Source of the DNA: CAXMQS01 sp964195995
Lineage (GTDB): Bacteria > Actinomycetota > Acidimicrobiia > Spongiisociales > JAOTWH01
DNA length: 64,000 nt
Direction of reading: 5' to 3'
NCBI GenBank assembly: GCA_964195995.1
Contig: CAXMQS010000031.1
Coordinates: 62,001-126,000, forward strand
The translations under genes were made by a program, and so were the position numbers. Numbering within the stretch: the first letter of the stretch is position 1; every line of letters begins with the position of its first letter. Below are positions 33,640 through 42,409 of this stretch, piece by piece. Under the pieces are notes generated by a model. It was not told the origin of the DNA. It was given only the letters and a program-made list of their open reading frames with translations, and made no database searches.

Positions 33640-34777
33640 TCGATTCGAGACCAGGGCGATCCACGCCGGCCAGGAGCCGGACCCAACTACCGGCGCCGTC
33701 ACCGTGCCGATCTACGCCACGTCGACATACGCCCAGGACCGGCCGGGCCAGCACAAGGGCTACGAGTACTCCCGCACCGACAACCCGACCCGCCATGCCC
33801 TCGAGGCGGCCTTAGCGTCGTTGGAGGGTGCCGGTCAAGACGGGGGGTCTGTCGCCGCATCCTCAGGCATGGCCGCGACTGCTCTCATCGCGTGGCTGCT
33901 CTCCCCCGGCGATGGCGTGGTCATTCCCGACGACGCCTACGGCGGCACCCATCGGTTCTTCTACAACGTCGCGGCCCAGTCCGGGATCGAGGTCGCGGTC
34001 GCCGACATGACAGATCGGGCTGCGCTCGAGGCCGTCATGACTGAGGCCACCAAGCTGGTGTGGGTCGAGACCCCAACCAACCCCATGCTGCGGGTGGTCG
34101 ACCTGGCGATGGTCAACGAGGTGGCCCATGCCGTCGGGGCGATGGTGTGCGTCGACAACACCTTCGCTACCCCCTATTTGCAGCGACCCCTCGAGCTGGG
34201 ATGCGATCTGGTCATGCACTCGACGACGAAGTACCTCGGCGGGCATTCCGATGTAGTCGGCGGCGCCGTCATGGCCAACGATGCTGAGCTGATCGAGCGC
34301 CTGCGCTACCTGCAGAACACCGCGGGTCCGGTGCCGGGACCTTTCGATTCCTACCTGGTACTGCGCGGCCTGAAGACGCTGGCAGTGCGCATGGAAGCTC
34401 ACTGTGCCAACGCCTTGGCGATCGCCGAATACCTGAGCAGCCACAGTGAGGTCGAGGAGGTCTTCTTCCCCGGCCTGGCGTCGCACCCCCAGCACGAGCT
34501 GGCCGCTGACCAGATGGGCGGGAAGTACGGGGGGATGGTCTCGTTCCGGCCCAAGAGCGGCATCGAAGCAGCCAACGCCATCGCTGCGGCAACGAGGCTC
34601 TTCTTCCTGGCGGAGAGCCTGGGTGGGGTGGAGTCGCTGATCGAGGTGCCGGCAGTCATGACGCACCTATCGGTCGCCGGCACGTCCAACGCGGTGCCCG
34701 ACGACCTGGTTCGCCTCTCGGTTGGGATCGAGCACGTCGACGACCTCATCGCCGACCTTGCCCAGGCGATCGGTTGA
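33629..34777 (+). CDS. Cystathionine gamma-lyase / gamma-synthase
   Basis: A 382-residue Cys/Met metabolism PLP enzyme starting at TTG (AAGGAG 7 bp upstream), 11 bp before the preceding stop. TRAIHAGQEPDPTTGAVTVP, YEYSRTDNPTRHALEAALA, VDNTFATPYLQRPLELG and HSTTKYLGGHSDVVGG (Schiff-base Lys) are textbook. The following ESLGGVESLIEVPAVMTHLS block is also conserved. Lyase and synthase cannot be told apart by eye; the neighbouring beta-synthase favours lyase. Confidence 0.9.
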
Positions 34778-34782
34778 GGGTC

Positions 34783-34902
34783 TTGGCGGGATGGGCAACT
34801 GCCTACGCCGCTAACCCGCAGACGGAACTCACCGCGGCGGAGAGGGGCGCCATCGAGGCCTCTAACGACGTACTTCGATTCGAGTTCGACCTCTGCGGCT
34901 AG
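34783..34902 (+). other. Short open frame between genes, doubtful
   Basis: A 39-residue frame from a TTG, LAGWATAYAANPQTELTAAE and onward to DVLRFEFDLCG. No ribosome site of note. It fills the gap between the lyase and the convergent DUF1684 gene and may be a remnant of a lost gene. Confidence 0.2.
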
Positions 34903-35408
34903 GCCTTGACGAAGTCCTTCTCACCGGCCTCGACGGGAACCTGCAGCCAGTTCTCGACCGGCGGCAGCGGGCACGAGTAGGCGTCGTTGTAGGCGCAGAA
35001 CGGGTTGTAGGCCAGATTGAAGTCGATGGTGACGGTCCCGTCCTTGTTGGACTCGATGTCGAGGTAGCGGCCGGCCCCGTAGGTCGCCTTGCCCGAGGTG
35101 GAGTCGCGGAACGGCAGGAAGTAGCCCGGGTGCCCCGAGTCGTAGAGGGCCAGGCTGACAGCTTCTCCTGCCACCTCGAACGAGGCTATGGCAGCTCGCT
35201 TGTACACCCGCTGTTGGCCGTCGGAGGTGTCGATGGTCAGTTCGGCGTCGTCGCCGGGTTCCGGTGTCACCGTGAACACCATCGACTCGTCCGCAGGAAA
35301 GTAGGCCAGGCCACCGAAGTCGTGCTGCAGCTCGTGGGGCAGCGGCGATTGGTGACTCAGCTTGAAGAACTCGTCTTTTTGGGAACGCTCGGCGTCGTAG
35401 TCGGTCAT
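34899..35408 (-). CDS. DUF1684 family protein
   Basis: A 169-residue protein. SQKDEFFKLSHQSPLPHELQ near the start, FGGLAYFPADESM, LPFRDSTSGKATYGAGRYLD and LAYNPFCAYNDAYSCPLPP are the conserved blocks of DUF1684, a beta-rich family of unknown function. The last block has two Cys and aromatic residues and may be an active site. Full-length for the family. It shares a 54-bp divergent gap with the methyltransferase gene. Confidence 0.85.
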   Translation of the reverse strand: MTDYDAERSQKDEFFKLSHQSPLPHELQHDFGGLAYFPADESMVFTVTPEPGDDAELTIDTSDGQQRVYKRAAIASFEVAGEAVSLALYDSGHPGYFLPFRDSTSGKATYGAGRYLDIESNKDGTVTIDFNLAYNPFCAYNDAYSCPLPPVENWLQVPVEAGEKDFVKA

Positions 35409-35462
35409 GGCCTCACCAACACCGGCCCGCGGTCCGTGATTCCCTTTGGCACAATGTTCTCC

Positions 35463-36179
35463 ATGGACATAGACGAGTTGGTCGCGGCCCAGATCGGCTA
35501 CTACCGGGCTCGGGCCGCCGAGTACAACAACTGGTTGGAAGACCGCCCAGACATCACCGCCGAATTCCTGCAGCGCTGGGACGCCGACGACGCAGCGGTT
35601 CGGGCCTGGCTGGCTGTCGACCCGCCGACTGGAAGCGTGCTGGAGATCGCTGCCGGCTCAGGCAGCTGGACCGGCGAGCTGCTTCTAGCGGCTGATCAGG
35701 TCACCGCGTTGGATGCTGCCCCCGAGATGCTGGCCTTGCTGTCCGAGAAACACGACGTGGTTGAGACGATCGCGACCGACATCTTCGCCTGGGAACCCAA
35801 CGTCCGCTACGACGCCATCTTCTTCGGCTTCTGGCTGACCCATGTCCCGACGGCACGATGGGAAGGATTCTGGAGTCTGGTGGACCGAGCTCTGGCTCCT
35901 GGCGGCCGTGTCTACTTCGTCGACAACGCCCATCCTGACTACGCCAATGCCTCGGGGCCCGGCGACTGGCCGGAAGCGGCAGGCGAACGCGACAGCGAGG
36001 CGGTTGGGCCGGAGACGAGGCGACGCAGGCTCCGCGACGGTTCACAGTGGACGCTGGTAAAGCGTTTCTGGTGGCCGGACGAGCTCGTTGCTGAGCTCGG
36101 CAGGCTGGGATGGCTGGCAACCGCCGGCCACACCGACTTCGCTTTCATATACGAGACCGCGCAACGCTCGGTACGGTGA
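35463..36179 (+). CDS. Class I SAM-dependent methyltransferase
   Basis: A 238-residue protein. GSVLEIAAGSGSWTGELL is motif I (E-x-A-x-G-x-G), VTALDAAPEML the acidic motif-II end, IFFGFWLTHVP and ALAPGGRVYFVDNAHP the later blocks. The N-terminus ('YYRARAAEYNNW') is a helical cap seen in small-molecule methyltransferases. An ATG at 35454 would add three residues. Substrate unknown. It is followed after 4 bp by the small zinc-ribbon gene. Confidence 0.85.
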   Translation: MDIDELVAAQIGYYRARAAEYNNWLEDRPDITAEFLQRWDADDAAVRAWLAVDPPTGSVLEIAAGSGSWTGELLLAADQVTALDAAPEMLALLSEKHDVVETIATDIFAWEPNVRYDAIFFGFWLTHVPTARWEGFWSLVDRALAPGGRVYFVDNAHPDYANASGPGDWPEAAGERDSEAVGPETRRRRLRDGSQWTLVKRFWWPDELVAELGRLGWLATAGHTDFAFIYETAQRSVR

Positions 36180-36183
36180 CGGC

Positions 36184-36366
36184 ATGGACCTCCCCTTGAC
36201 CCTCGATTGCGTTGAGTGCGGCGGCGTCGCCCACCGGCTGCCCCTGGACGAAGGCGAGTTCCAGGTCGGCGACGTTGTTCCGTTCGCGTGCGAAGACTGC
36301 AACCATCGCCACGACATCGTGATCGAGGACGATCAGCCCACTACGGAGATGGCGAATCCGTCGTAG
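36184..36366 (+). CDS. Small zinc-ribbon-like protein
   Basis: A 60-residue protein with two C-x-x-C pairs, LDCVECGGVAH and ACEDCNHRHD, spaced about 25 residues apart, with strands between them. This is the layout of a zinc ribbon. It is tightly behind the methyltransferase gene and its last 34 bp overlap the convergent O-methyltransferase gene. Role unknown. Confidence 0.7.
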   Translation: MDLPLTLDCVECGGVAHRLPLDEGEFQVGDVVPFACEDCNHRHDIVIEDDQPTTEMANPS

Positions 36367-36998
36367 CCCTTGCCGCCAACGGTCTGTATCACGGTGGAGT
36401 CGAGGTCGGGCTGATCGCCGAGCCATGCGAGGGCATCGTGAGCCCCGGCTGCGTTGGCATCCACCTCTCGATCGAGCACCGCACCGCCGCGAACCACGTT
36501 GTCGAGCACGATCACGCCGCCCGGCCGCGACAGCTTGGTGGCCCACTCCAGGTAGTTCGAGTTGTTCGGCTTGTCGGCATCGATAAACGTGAGGTCGAAC
36601 GGACCTAGTGCCTCCGCTTCGATCTCGGGCAACACATCGAGGGCGGCCCCAGTACGCAGCAGCACTTTGTCGGCGACGCCCGCTGACACGAAGTTGGCTG
36701 ATGCGACCGCCGCGTTTTTCGGATTGACCTCGATGGTCACCAGCCGGCCATCAGGAGGCAGCGCTCGCGCCAGCCAGATACCGCTGTAGCCGGCCAGCGT
36801 TCCCACCTCGAGGATGCGCTCGGCACCGATGGCCCTCGCCAACAGGTAGAGCAGCTTGGCCTGCGGTGCCGACACCTGGATCTGGGGCAGGTTGGCCTGG
36901 CGCCCGCGCTCCAGGACCTCCTGCAAGACCGGCTCATCATCGAGCAGAGCTTCCTCGATGAGACCGTCAACTGCCGCCCACAGGTCGTGATCGTTCAT
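36333..36998 (-). CDS. O-methyltransferase (catechol/caffeoyl-CoA type)
   Basis: A 221-residue enzyme of the metal-dependent O-methyltransferase family. RILEVGTLAGYSGIWLARAL is the SAM loop, LVTIEVNPKNAAVASANF the ribose end, LTFIDADKPNNSNYLEWA the metal-binding D-A-D-K, and GVIVLDNVVRGGAV the second metal ligand block (Asn). Length is typical. It probably methylates a catechol-like compound. No partner gene is evident. Confidence 0.88.
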   Translation of the reverse strand: MNDHDLWAAVDGLIEEALLDDEPVLQEVLERGRQANLPQIQVSAPQAKLLYLLARAIGAERILEVGTLAGYSGIWLARALPPDGRLVTIEVNPKNAAVASANFVSAGVADKVLLRTGAALDVLPEIEAEALGPFDLTFIDADKPNNSNYLEWATKLSRPGGVIVLDNVVRGGAVLDREVDANAAGAHDALAWLGDQPDLDSTVIQTVGGKGYDGFAISVVG

Positions 36999-37007
36999 GA
37001 ACCCAAC

Positions 37008-37652
37008 CTAGGGACCTGCGCTTACAGCAGCTTCGACCAACGGCTGCGGCTTGACGAGATAGATCAGTGGGATAGAAAGCAACGTCACCGCCACCTTGAC
37101 CACAATGTTGGTGGCGAAGATCTCCCATACGTCTGCGCCGGGCAGCACGCCGACGAAGGCGATGGCAACGAAGATGGCGGAGTCGATTGGGATGGCGACG
37201 CTGTTGGAGACCAGAACACGACCCCACTGGCGGCTCTCACCCATCCGCGCCACCCAGGCGCGATAGACCTCTGTGTCGATGAGCTCGGCGATGACCTCGG
37301 CGATGATGGAGGCGAACACGATGCGCCACACGGGAGCCAAGACATCGCCGAAGAGCTCAGTCGGCAGCCCACCGTCTGCCGCCAGTGGCAGCTGGTCTAC
37401 CAGCCAGAACAGCCCGGCCATGAACAAGTTGATGGCGGCAGCGATGACGATGAGCCACCGTGCCACCCGCACGCCGGCCGTCTTATGGATGAGGTCGCGC
37501 AGCGTGAAGGTGAACGGGTATACCAGCGTCCCGGCATCCATCGAGAACCCGGCCACCTCGGTGATCTTGAGACTGGTGATGTCGGCCAGCATCTGCGCCG
37601 CTACGTAGGCCGAGGCCAAAGCGGCCAGGACGATGGCGGCGCGGTTGGTCAG
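37008..37652 (-). CDS. VUT family (queuosine precursor transporter-like) membrane protein, CUG start
   Basis: A 214-residue protein with six hydrophobic helices. FSMDAGTLVYPFTFTLRDLI, VYRAWVARMGESRQWGRVLVSN and SVAIPIDSAIFVAIAFVG are the conserved blocks of the YhhQ/QueT-like family, which imports queuosine precursors. No ATG, GTG or TTG precedes the first helix; the only sensible start is CTG at 37652, 6 bp after GAGGGA and overlapping the stop of the PPOX gene (CTGA). Confidence 0.75.
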   Translation of the reverse strand: MTNRAAIVLAALASAYVAAQMLADITSLKITEVAGFSMDAGTLVYPFTFTLRDLIHKTAGVRVARWLIVIAAAINLFMAGLFWLVDQLPLAADGGLPTELFGDVLAPVWRIVFASIIAEVIAELIDTEVYRAWVARMGESRQWGRVLVSNSVAIPIDSAIFVAIAFVGVLPGADVWEIFATNIVVKVAVTLLSIPLIYLVKPQPLVEAAVSAGP

Positions 37653-38050
37653 TGAGAGTCCCTCACGTAGCCGCCGATGGAGTCGGCCTCGACGTAGACC
37701 TTGACCCTGACCATGCCGGGCTGCCAGCCCTGGTAGGGCTTTCCGGTGTACTTGACACCCAGGGCATTGATGTGGTCGTCGGCCTGGTCGTGAGTCATCT
37801 TTACCACGCGGCCCATGATGGCGGCGTTGATATAGGGCTTGTCGTCGTCGTACATGGAGATCGAGACCCGTGGCTCCCGGCGCATGTTGTCGGTCTTGAC
37901 GCGGCCCTCGGCGGTGTTGAAGGTTATGAGGTCGCCGTCGCGGTCGATCCACACCATCGTGTTCTGCGGCGAGCCATCTTCGTTGACCGTGGCGACATGG
38001 GCGAAGTTGGGGCCGTCCAGCATGTCTTTGACCTTGTCTGGCAGTTTCAT
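37649..38050 (-). CDS. PPOX class (F420-dependent type) flavin-fold protein
   Basis: A 133-residue split-barrel protein. NFAHVATVNEDGSPQNTMVW is the N-terminal PPOX block and VKTDNMRREPRVSISMYDDD the central one; the end YVEADSIGGYVRDSH is also typical. Actinobacterial members of this size mostly use F420 as cofactor. GAGGAGAGA precedes the ATG. Overlaps the transporter gene downstream by 4 bp; a link between the two is not evident. Confidence 0.82.
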   Translation of the reverse strand: MKLPDKVKDMLDGPNFAHVATVNEDGSPQNTMVWIDRDGDLITFNTAEGRVKTDNMRREPRVSISMYDDDKPYINAAIMGRVVKMTHDQADDHINALGVKYTGKPYQGWQPGMVRVKVYVEADSIGGYVRDSH

Positions 38051-38084
38051 TCTCTCCTCGGGTTAGTGGAGCGAGGTTAGGGCT

Positions 38085-38430
38085 TCGGTCTCTCCCCCTT
38101 TAGGGGGGAGTGCCGCCGAAGGCGGCGAGGGGGGCTTGGGCGCGGGAGCTGGAAACAGGAAGCCCCCTCCGCCTACGAGCACTTCGTGCTCTACGGCACC
38201 TCCCCCTAAGGGGGAGGAGACGAGAGAGTGGCCGTCATTCCTAGGGGGGCGGTGGCCGTAGGCGGCGAGGGGGGCTTGGGCGCGGGAGCTGGAAACAGGA
38301 AGCCCCCTCCGCCTACGAGCACTTCGTGCTCTACGGCTCCTCCCCCTAAGGGGGAGGAAACGGGAGGGTCGCATACCCGAACGGGTTTGTGCCCCTCCTG
38401 GCCTCCCCCGCTGCGCGAGGGAGGAAGCGC
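38085..38430. repeat. Two copies of the dispersed repeat, long form
   Basis: Two near-identical copies of GGGCTTGGGCGCGGGAGCTG, AACAGGAAGCCCCCTCCGCC, TACGAGCACTTCGTGCTCTA (a perfect hairpin) and CCTCCCCCTAAGGGGGAGG, the first near 38130-38220, the second near 38270-38360. Flanking GC-rich segments extend to the lipoprotein stop. No gene is supported here. Confidence 0.85.
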
Positions 38431-39483
38431 CTAGCGCCTCTTGGCGAAGGAGTTGTCGGGAGTTCCCGAGTGGCAGGCGATGATCCACGGGTAGGAATCG
38501 GTGACGTAATAGCCGTACTGGCGGTCGACGGTCATGCCGTTGCACTCGTCGAGGTCGCCGGAGTCGGTGAACGCCCAGTCGTCGACGTACAGGCCGTCGT
38601 AGGCGCCGCCCGGGTCTGTGTCGCTCTCTGGACGAGCGCCTGGCTTAAGGGTGTAGCCGGACACCGCGGCACGCAACTCGCCGGTGTCGGGGGCAACGAA
38701 GTAGCTGCCGTAGATCGGGAAACCGTCGGCGGCGAAGCCGATGACCGGCGACCCCTCGGGGCCGGGAGAGTCGTCGAACAGGGCGTTGGGATTGCCGTGA
38801 TAGTGATATGAGCCATCGGGTTGGGTGTGGGCGTTGTGCTCGTCTGCTCCGAACTTGGACTCTGTCCCCAGCGGGTCAAGAAGCCAGAGGTCATTCTCGG
38901 AGCATCCGATTGCAACGTTGCCATCGGCGTCGGCCATCTGGTCGTTGGGGCGATAACACCCGGCCGACAGCAGATCCACCGGCACCCCGTTGAGCATCAC
39001 CGCGTTGTAGAGGCGCTGGCTCAACGCAGTGGACGAGCCGGCCAGCTGCGGGCTCCGGGGGATCGAGAAGCTCTGCTGAACCTCGGCCACGGCGTTGGCG
39101 AACCGAGCCGAATCATCGTTGAAGTCGTGGTTGGGGATGTTGTTCGACACCAGGGTGCAGGCAGCGTCTCCGGCCGTGATCACGACATTGCCGGCGAACA
39201 TCATGGCCCGGCTGATGTCGTTCACATCAGACACCAGGGCGTTGTCGTAGGCGGCGCAGTCGGCATCGCGCTCGGTGAACACGGCATTCGTGATGTCGAC
39301 TGCGCCGGAGGCAGTCGTGGCACCGGTCCCCTGGCTGGTCGTGGCTGGCGCAGTTGAGCCTGCAGCCGTCGTAGTGGGAGCTTCGGTGGCGACGGTCGAA
39401 GTCTCGGCCGAGTCACCGCATGCCGCCGCGATCACAGTCGCCAACAGTGCCAGCGACACCAGTGCGAGGCGTGGGCTTGTCAT
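38431..39483 (-). CDS. YHYH-domain lipoprotein
   Basis: A 350-residue exported lipoprotein. ALLATVIAAACGDS is the lipobox (Cys about 22), followed by a Thr/Ala-rich linker to about residue 60. The C-terminal half has the YHYH motif in PDGSYHYHGNPNALFDD, preceded by FGADEHNAHTQP and followed by VIGFAADGFPIYGSYF, the whole being the YHYH domain (PF14240). His-rich motifs of this kind suggest metal binding at the cell surface. Function unknown. Confidence 0.85.
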   Translation of the reverse strand: MTSPRLALVSLALLATVIAAACGDSAETSTVATEAPTTTAAGSTAPATTSQGTGATTASGAVDITNAVFTERDADCAAYDNALVSDVNDISRAMMFAGNVVITAGDAACTLVSNNIPNHDFNDDSARFANAVAEVQQSFSIPRSPQLAGSSTALSQRLYNAVMLNGVPVDLLSAGCYRPNDQMADADGNVAIGCSENDLWLLDPLGTESKFGADEHNAHTQPDGSYHYHGNPNALFDDSPGPEGSPVIGFAADGFPIYGSYFVAPDTGELRAAVSGYTLKPGARPESDTDPGGAYDGLYVDDWAFTDSGDLDECNGMTVDRQYGYYVTDSYPWIIACHSGTPDNSFAKRR

Positions 39484-39534
39484 CTACTCGTCCTCCTCGG
39501 GAGCGGCACCTTAGGGAAGGGCCCCGCACCATCG

Positions 39535-39720
39535 CGGTTTCTCCCCTCCGGGCAAGGAAGGTGACGAAAGCAGCGGGGCGAAAGGGGGCTTCTGCGCGAC
39601 AGATGGTGCCGACGGCGGCGAGCGGGGCTGCTGCGCGAGAGCTGGAAATAGGAAGCCCCTCCGCCTACGAGCACTTCGTGCTCTACGGCACCTCCCCTTA
39701 GGGGGAGGAAACGAGAGGGT
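39535..39720. repeat. Dispersed repeat, long form
   Basis: One copy with AGCGGGGCTGCTGCGCGAGA, GGAAATAGGAAGCCCCTCCG, the hairpin CTACGAGCACTTCGTGCTCT and CCTCCCCTTAGGGGGAGG, like the pair at 38085 but slightly diverged. It fills the gap before the SDR gene. Confidence 0.8.
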
Positions 39721-39736
39721 CAGCTACGCTCGCCCG

Positions 39737-40513
39737 ATGGAAACAGGGCTCACAGGTAAGGGCGTACTGGTAACGGGGGGCGCCGGCGGCATCGGGCAGG
39801 CCATCGTGAGAGCCTTCGCAGCCGATGGCGCAAGGGTCGCAGTTCACTACAGGACGTCAGGAGACGCGGCCAAAGCCCTGGCGGTGGAGGCGGGCGGTAT
39901 CGCCCTCGACGCCGACCTACGCGACGAGGCAGCAGTCGATGCGCTGATCCCGCGAGCGGTCAGCCAGCTGGGAACCCTCGATATCTGCATCGCCAACGCC
40001 GGTGTCTGGCCGAACGAGGACCTTCCGCTCTGGAACCTCGACCTGGACCGCTGGAACGCCACCCTGGCCTCCAACCTCACGGCCACCTTTCTGACCGTGA
40101 GGGCCTTCTTGCGCCATTGCACAGCCACCAAGTCAGGGTCGATCGTCATGGTCGGATCGACGGCCGGCCAGGTCGGCGAGGCCGGGCACGCCGACTACGC
40201 CGCAGCTAAGGGCGCCATCATCAGCGGGCTGTTGATGTCTGCCAAGAACGAGGCAGCGCGCATCGGCAACGGAGTCCGCGTCAACGCGGTGGCACCCGGC
40301 TGGACGCTGACGCCGATGATCGGCGAGAAGGGCCTGGATGACGACCACGTCGCCAAGGTGACTGCGACCATGTCACTGAAGAAGCTGGGCCGCCCCGAGG
40401 ACGTCGCCGCAGCGGTGGTGGCACTCGCCTCAGACGAAGTCTCTGGCCACGTCACCGGCCAGATCATCACCGTCGCCGGCGGCATGGAAGGCCGCATCAT
40501 CGACCAAGGCTGA
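39737..40513 (+). CDS. SDR family oxidoreductase
   Basis: A 258-residue classical SDR. KGVLVTGGAGGIGQAIVRAF at residues 8-27 is the nucleotide loop, CIANAGVWPNEDLP the NAG motif, VGSTAGQVGEAGHADYAAAK gives Ser-Tyr-Lys, and the end SGHVTGQIITVAGGMEGR is standard. Substrate unknown. The next gene, a class V PLP enzyme, follows on the same strand after 57 bp. Confidence 0.87.
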   Translation: METGLTGKGVLVTGGAGGIGQAIVRAFAADGARVAVHYRTSGDAAKALAVEAGGIALDADLRDEAAVDALIPRAVSQLGTLDICIANAGVWPNEDLPLWNLDLDRWNATLASNLTATFLTVRAFLRHCTATKSGSIVMVGSTAGQVGEAGHADYAAAKGAIISGLLMSAKNEAARIGNGVRVNAVAPGWTLTPMIGEKGLDDDHVAKVTATMSLKKLGRPEDVAAAVVALASDEVSGHVTGQIITVAGGMEGRIIDQG

Positions 40514-40570
40514 GCAGAAGCCTGCGGCTTCGCGTTTGACCTTGCGAGTTCCCCGCCCCACACTCACGCC

Positions 40571-41746
40571 ATGATGATCGACGTCGCCCGGGCGCGACGA
40601 GAGACACCGGGCTGCGACTACGTGTTGCACTTCAATAACGCCGGGGCGGCCCTCATGCCCGGGGTCGTCGTCAATCGGGTCGTCGAGCACCTCCACCTCG
40701 AAGCAGAAATGGGTGGCTACGAGGCCGCCGACGCCATGTCCGCGGAGCTGGACGGCGTATATGAGTCAGTCGGATCTCTGATCGGGGCGGATTCGTCCGA
40801 GATCGCTCTTATGGATAGCGCCACCCGAGCCTGGGACATGGCCTTCTACTCCCTCGGACTCGAAGAGGGCGATCGCATCCTCACCTCCGAGTCGTCATAC
40901 GGCTCCAACTTCATCGCCTACTTACAGCGAACCCGTCAGACGGGAGCGGTGGTCGAGGTGGTGCCATCCGAGCCGTCCGGCCAGATCTCTGTCGACGCCC
41001 TTGACCAGATGATGGATGACCGGGTGGCTTTGGTGGCGCTGACCCATATCCCGACCAACGGAGGTCTCGTCAACCCAGCCGCCGCAGTTGGCGCGGTTTG
41101 CCACGAGCACGGCGCTCCGTATCTGCTCGACGCCACCCAGTCGGTCGGGCAGATGCCTATCGATGTCACCGAGATCGGATGCGACTTCCTCGCCGGGACC
41201 AGCCGCAAGTACCTGCGCGGACCGCGCGGTGTCGGCTTCCTGTTCGTCGACACATCGGCCGCGACCTGGCTCGAGCCAGCCATGCTCGATCTGAGAGCGG
41301 CCACCTGGGTTTCGCCGCAGGAGTATCACCTTGCCCCGGACGCCAAGAGGTTCGAGTCGTGGGAGTCAGACATCGCGGCCAGGCTCGGCTTTGGCGTCGC
41401 TATCGACTACGCCATGTCCTGGGGCGTCGGCACCATCTGGCACTTCGTGCAGAACCTGGCGGGTGCGCTGCGGGAGCGGCTCAGTGAGCTTGGCTCCGTC
41501 ACGGTGCACGACATCGGTATCGAGAAGTGCGGCATAGTGACGTTCACTCACGAACGTCGCGATGCAGAAGACGTAGTGGCGGGGTTGCGCGACCAGGCGA
41601 TGAACGCTTCAGTGACAACACCCGCCTCGACCCTCCTCGACGCCACCTCTCGCGGCCTTCCCAACATGGTGAGGGCGTCTGTGCATTACTACAACACCGA
41701 GAAAGAAGTGGCCCGTTTCGTCGCTGCAGTTGGAGCGATGCGGTAG
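40571..41746 (+). CDS. Class V aminotransferase-fold PLP enzyme next to selW-like gene
   Basis: A 391-residue PLP enzyme. VLHFNNAGAALMPGVVVNRV at the start, IALMDSATRAWDMAFYSLGL, LLDATQSVGQMPIDVTEIG (cofactor block) and FLAGTSRKYLRGPRGVGFL, with the Schiff-base Lys, are all conserved. The class V group includes cysteine desulfurases and selenocysteine lyases. The SelW-like selenoprotein gene starts 16 bp after its stop, so they may share a transcript. The reaction cannot be set by eye. Confidence 0.87.
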   Translation: MMIDVARARRETPGCDYVLHFNNAGAALMPGVVVNRVVEHLHLEAEMGGYEAADAMSAELDGVYESVGSLIGADSSEIALMDSATRAWDMAFYSLGLEEGDRILTSESSYGSNFIAYLQRTRQTGAVVEVVPSEPSGQISVDALDQMMDDRVALVALTHIPTNGGLVNPAAAVGAVCHEHGAPYLLDATQSVGQMPIDVTEIGCDFLAGTSRKYLRGPRGVGFLFVDTSAATWLEPAMLDLRAATWVSPQEYHLAPDAKRFESWESDIAARLGFGVAIDYAMSWGVGTIWHFVQNLAGALRERLSELGSVTVHDIGIEKCGIVTFTHERRDAEDVVAGLRDQAMNASVTTPASTLLDATSRGLPNMVRASVHYYNTEKEVARFVAAVGAMR

Positions 41747-41762
41747 GGGCTACGCTGTCGCA

Positions 41763-41996
41763 ATGAAAATCGATCTGACCTACTGCGCCGCTTGAAACTA
41801 CACAGACCGTGCCGTGAGCATGGTTAATCAGCTCCTCGGGGAATTCGAGGACAGCGTCGAGAACATCAACCTGATTCCCTCGGACGGGGGACGCTTCGAA
41901 GTCGTCGTTGACGGCGACCTTGTGTACTCCAAGCTCGAGACCGGTCGCCATGCCGAATACGAGGACGTGGCAGCGCCGATCCGAGCAAAGGTTTAG
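41763..41996 (+). CDS. SelW/Rdx-like selenoprotein with in-frame UGA (Sec11)
   Basis: Read with selenocysteine at TGA 41793-41795, the frame gives 77 residues: MKIDLTYCAA-U-NYTDRAVSM, then VNQLLGEFEDSVENINLIPS, GGRFEVVVDGDLVYSKLETG and a short end. This has the Rdx-fold order of SelW proteins: first strand, C-x-x-U redox loop, helix, central strands, 'GGxFEVxVDGxLVYSK'. C8 and U11 form the motif. A caller that stops at TGA would see only 10 codons or start from the GTG at 41814 and lose the active site. A hairpin 11 nt after the UGA resembles a bacterial SECIS. Likely role: thiol or peroxide redox chemistry in the cytosol. Confidence 0.88.
41806..41824 (+). promoter_or_regulatory. Putative bacterial SECIS hairpin for the UGA at 41793
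   Basis: Arms ACCGTG (41806-41811) and CATGGT (41819-41824) pair over six positions (one G-U) and close a 7-base loop CCGTGAG. The stem starts 11 nt after the UGA, and G-U are at +19/+20, exactly as in the hairpin at 7978. This coincidence supports both. Confidence 0.7.
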
Positions 41997-42002
41997 GTCA
42001 GC

Positions 42003-42392
42003 TCAGCTCCAGAGGTCGTCCAGTGCGGCTTGCTCAGAGTTGTGGGCCCAGCACTCGCTGACTTGCCCACCGCTGACATGGAACACGAAGACAGACGACC
42101 CCTCGACCGTCTTGTCGTTACGGGTTATCGACGAGTTCACCAGCGCCACCGCGTGCTCGTCATCGGCGAGAATGGCATGGATCTCCTGAGAAACCTGCCC
42201 GCCCGTCTCCTGGCCGATCTGGCCGAACAGGCTCAGAGTCTCCTCGAGCCCTCGTCGGTCCCCGGCAAGGATGTTGTCCCCTGGCGTGTGCCAGATCACA
42301 GTTGGTGAGAGCACCTCGGACATCGCCTCCATGTCGCCCTGGGCGAAGGCATCGAATCCGCGCTGAATCAGCTTCTTGTTGGCATCACTCAT
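42003..42392 (-). CDS. SnoaL-like / nuclear transport factor 2-fold protein
   Basis: A 129-residue protein of the NTF2 fold. KKLIQRGFDAFAQGDMEAMS is the first helix pair, VLSPTVIWHTPGDNILAGDRRG the following strand and loop, and FVFHVSGGQVSECWAHNSEQ the last strands. Such proteins are small hydrolases, isomerases or binding proteins. It stands next to the other small unknown gene on the same strand. Confidence 0.82.
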   Translation of the reverse strand: MSDANKKLIQRGFDAFAQGDMEAMSEVLSPTVIWHTPGDNILAGDRRGLEETLSLFGQIGQETGGQVSQEIHAILADDEHAVALVNSSITRNDKTVEGSSVFVFHVSGGQVSECWAHNSEQAALDDLWS

Positions 42393-42409
42393 GAAGCTTT
42401 CCCCTTCCT

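Noticed and set aside
34783..34902. A 39-residue frame as a gene
   Set aside because: No ribosome site or family; kept only as a doubtful entry.
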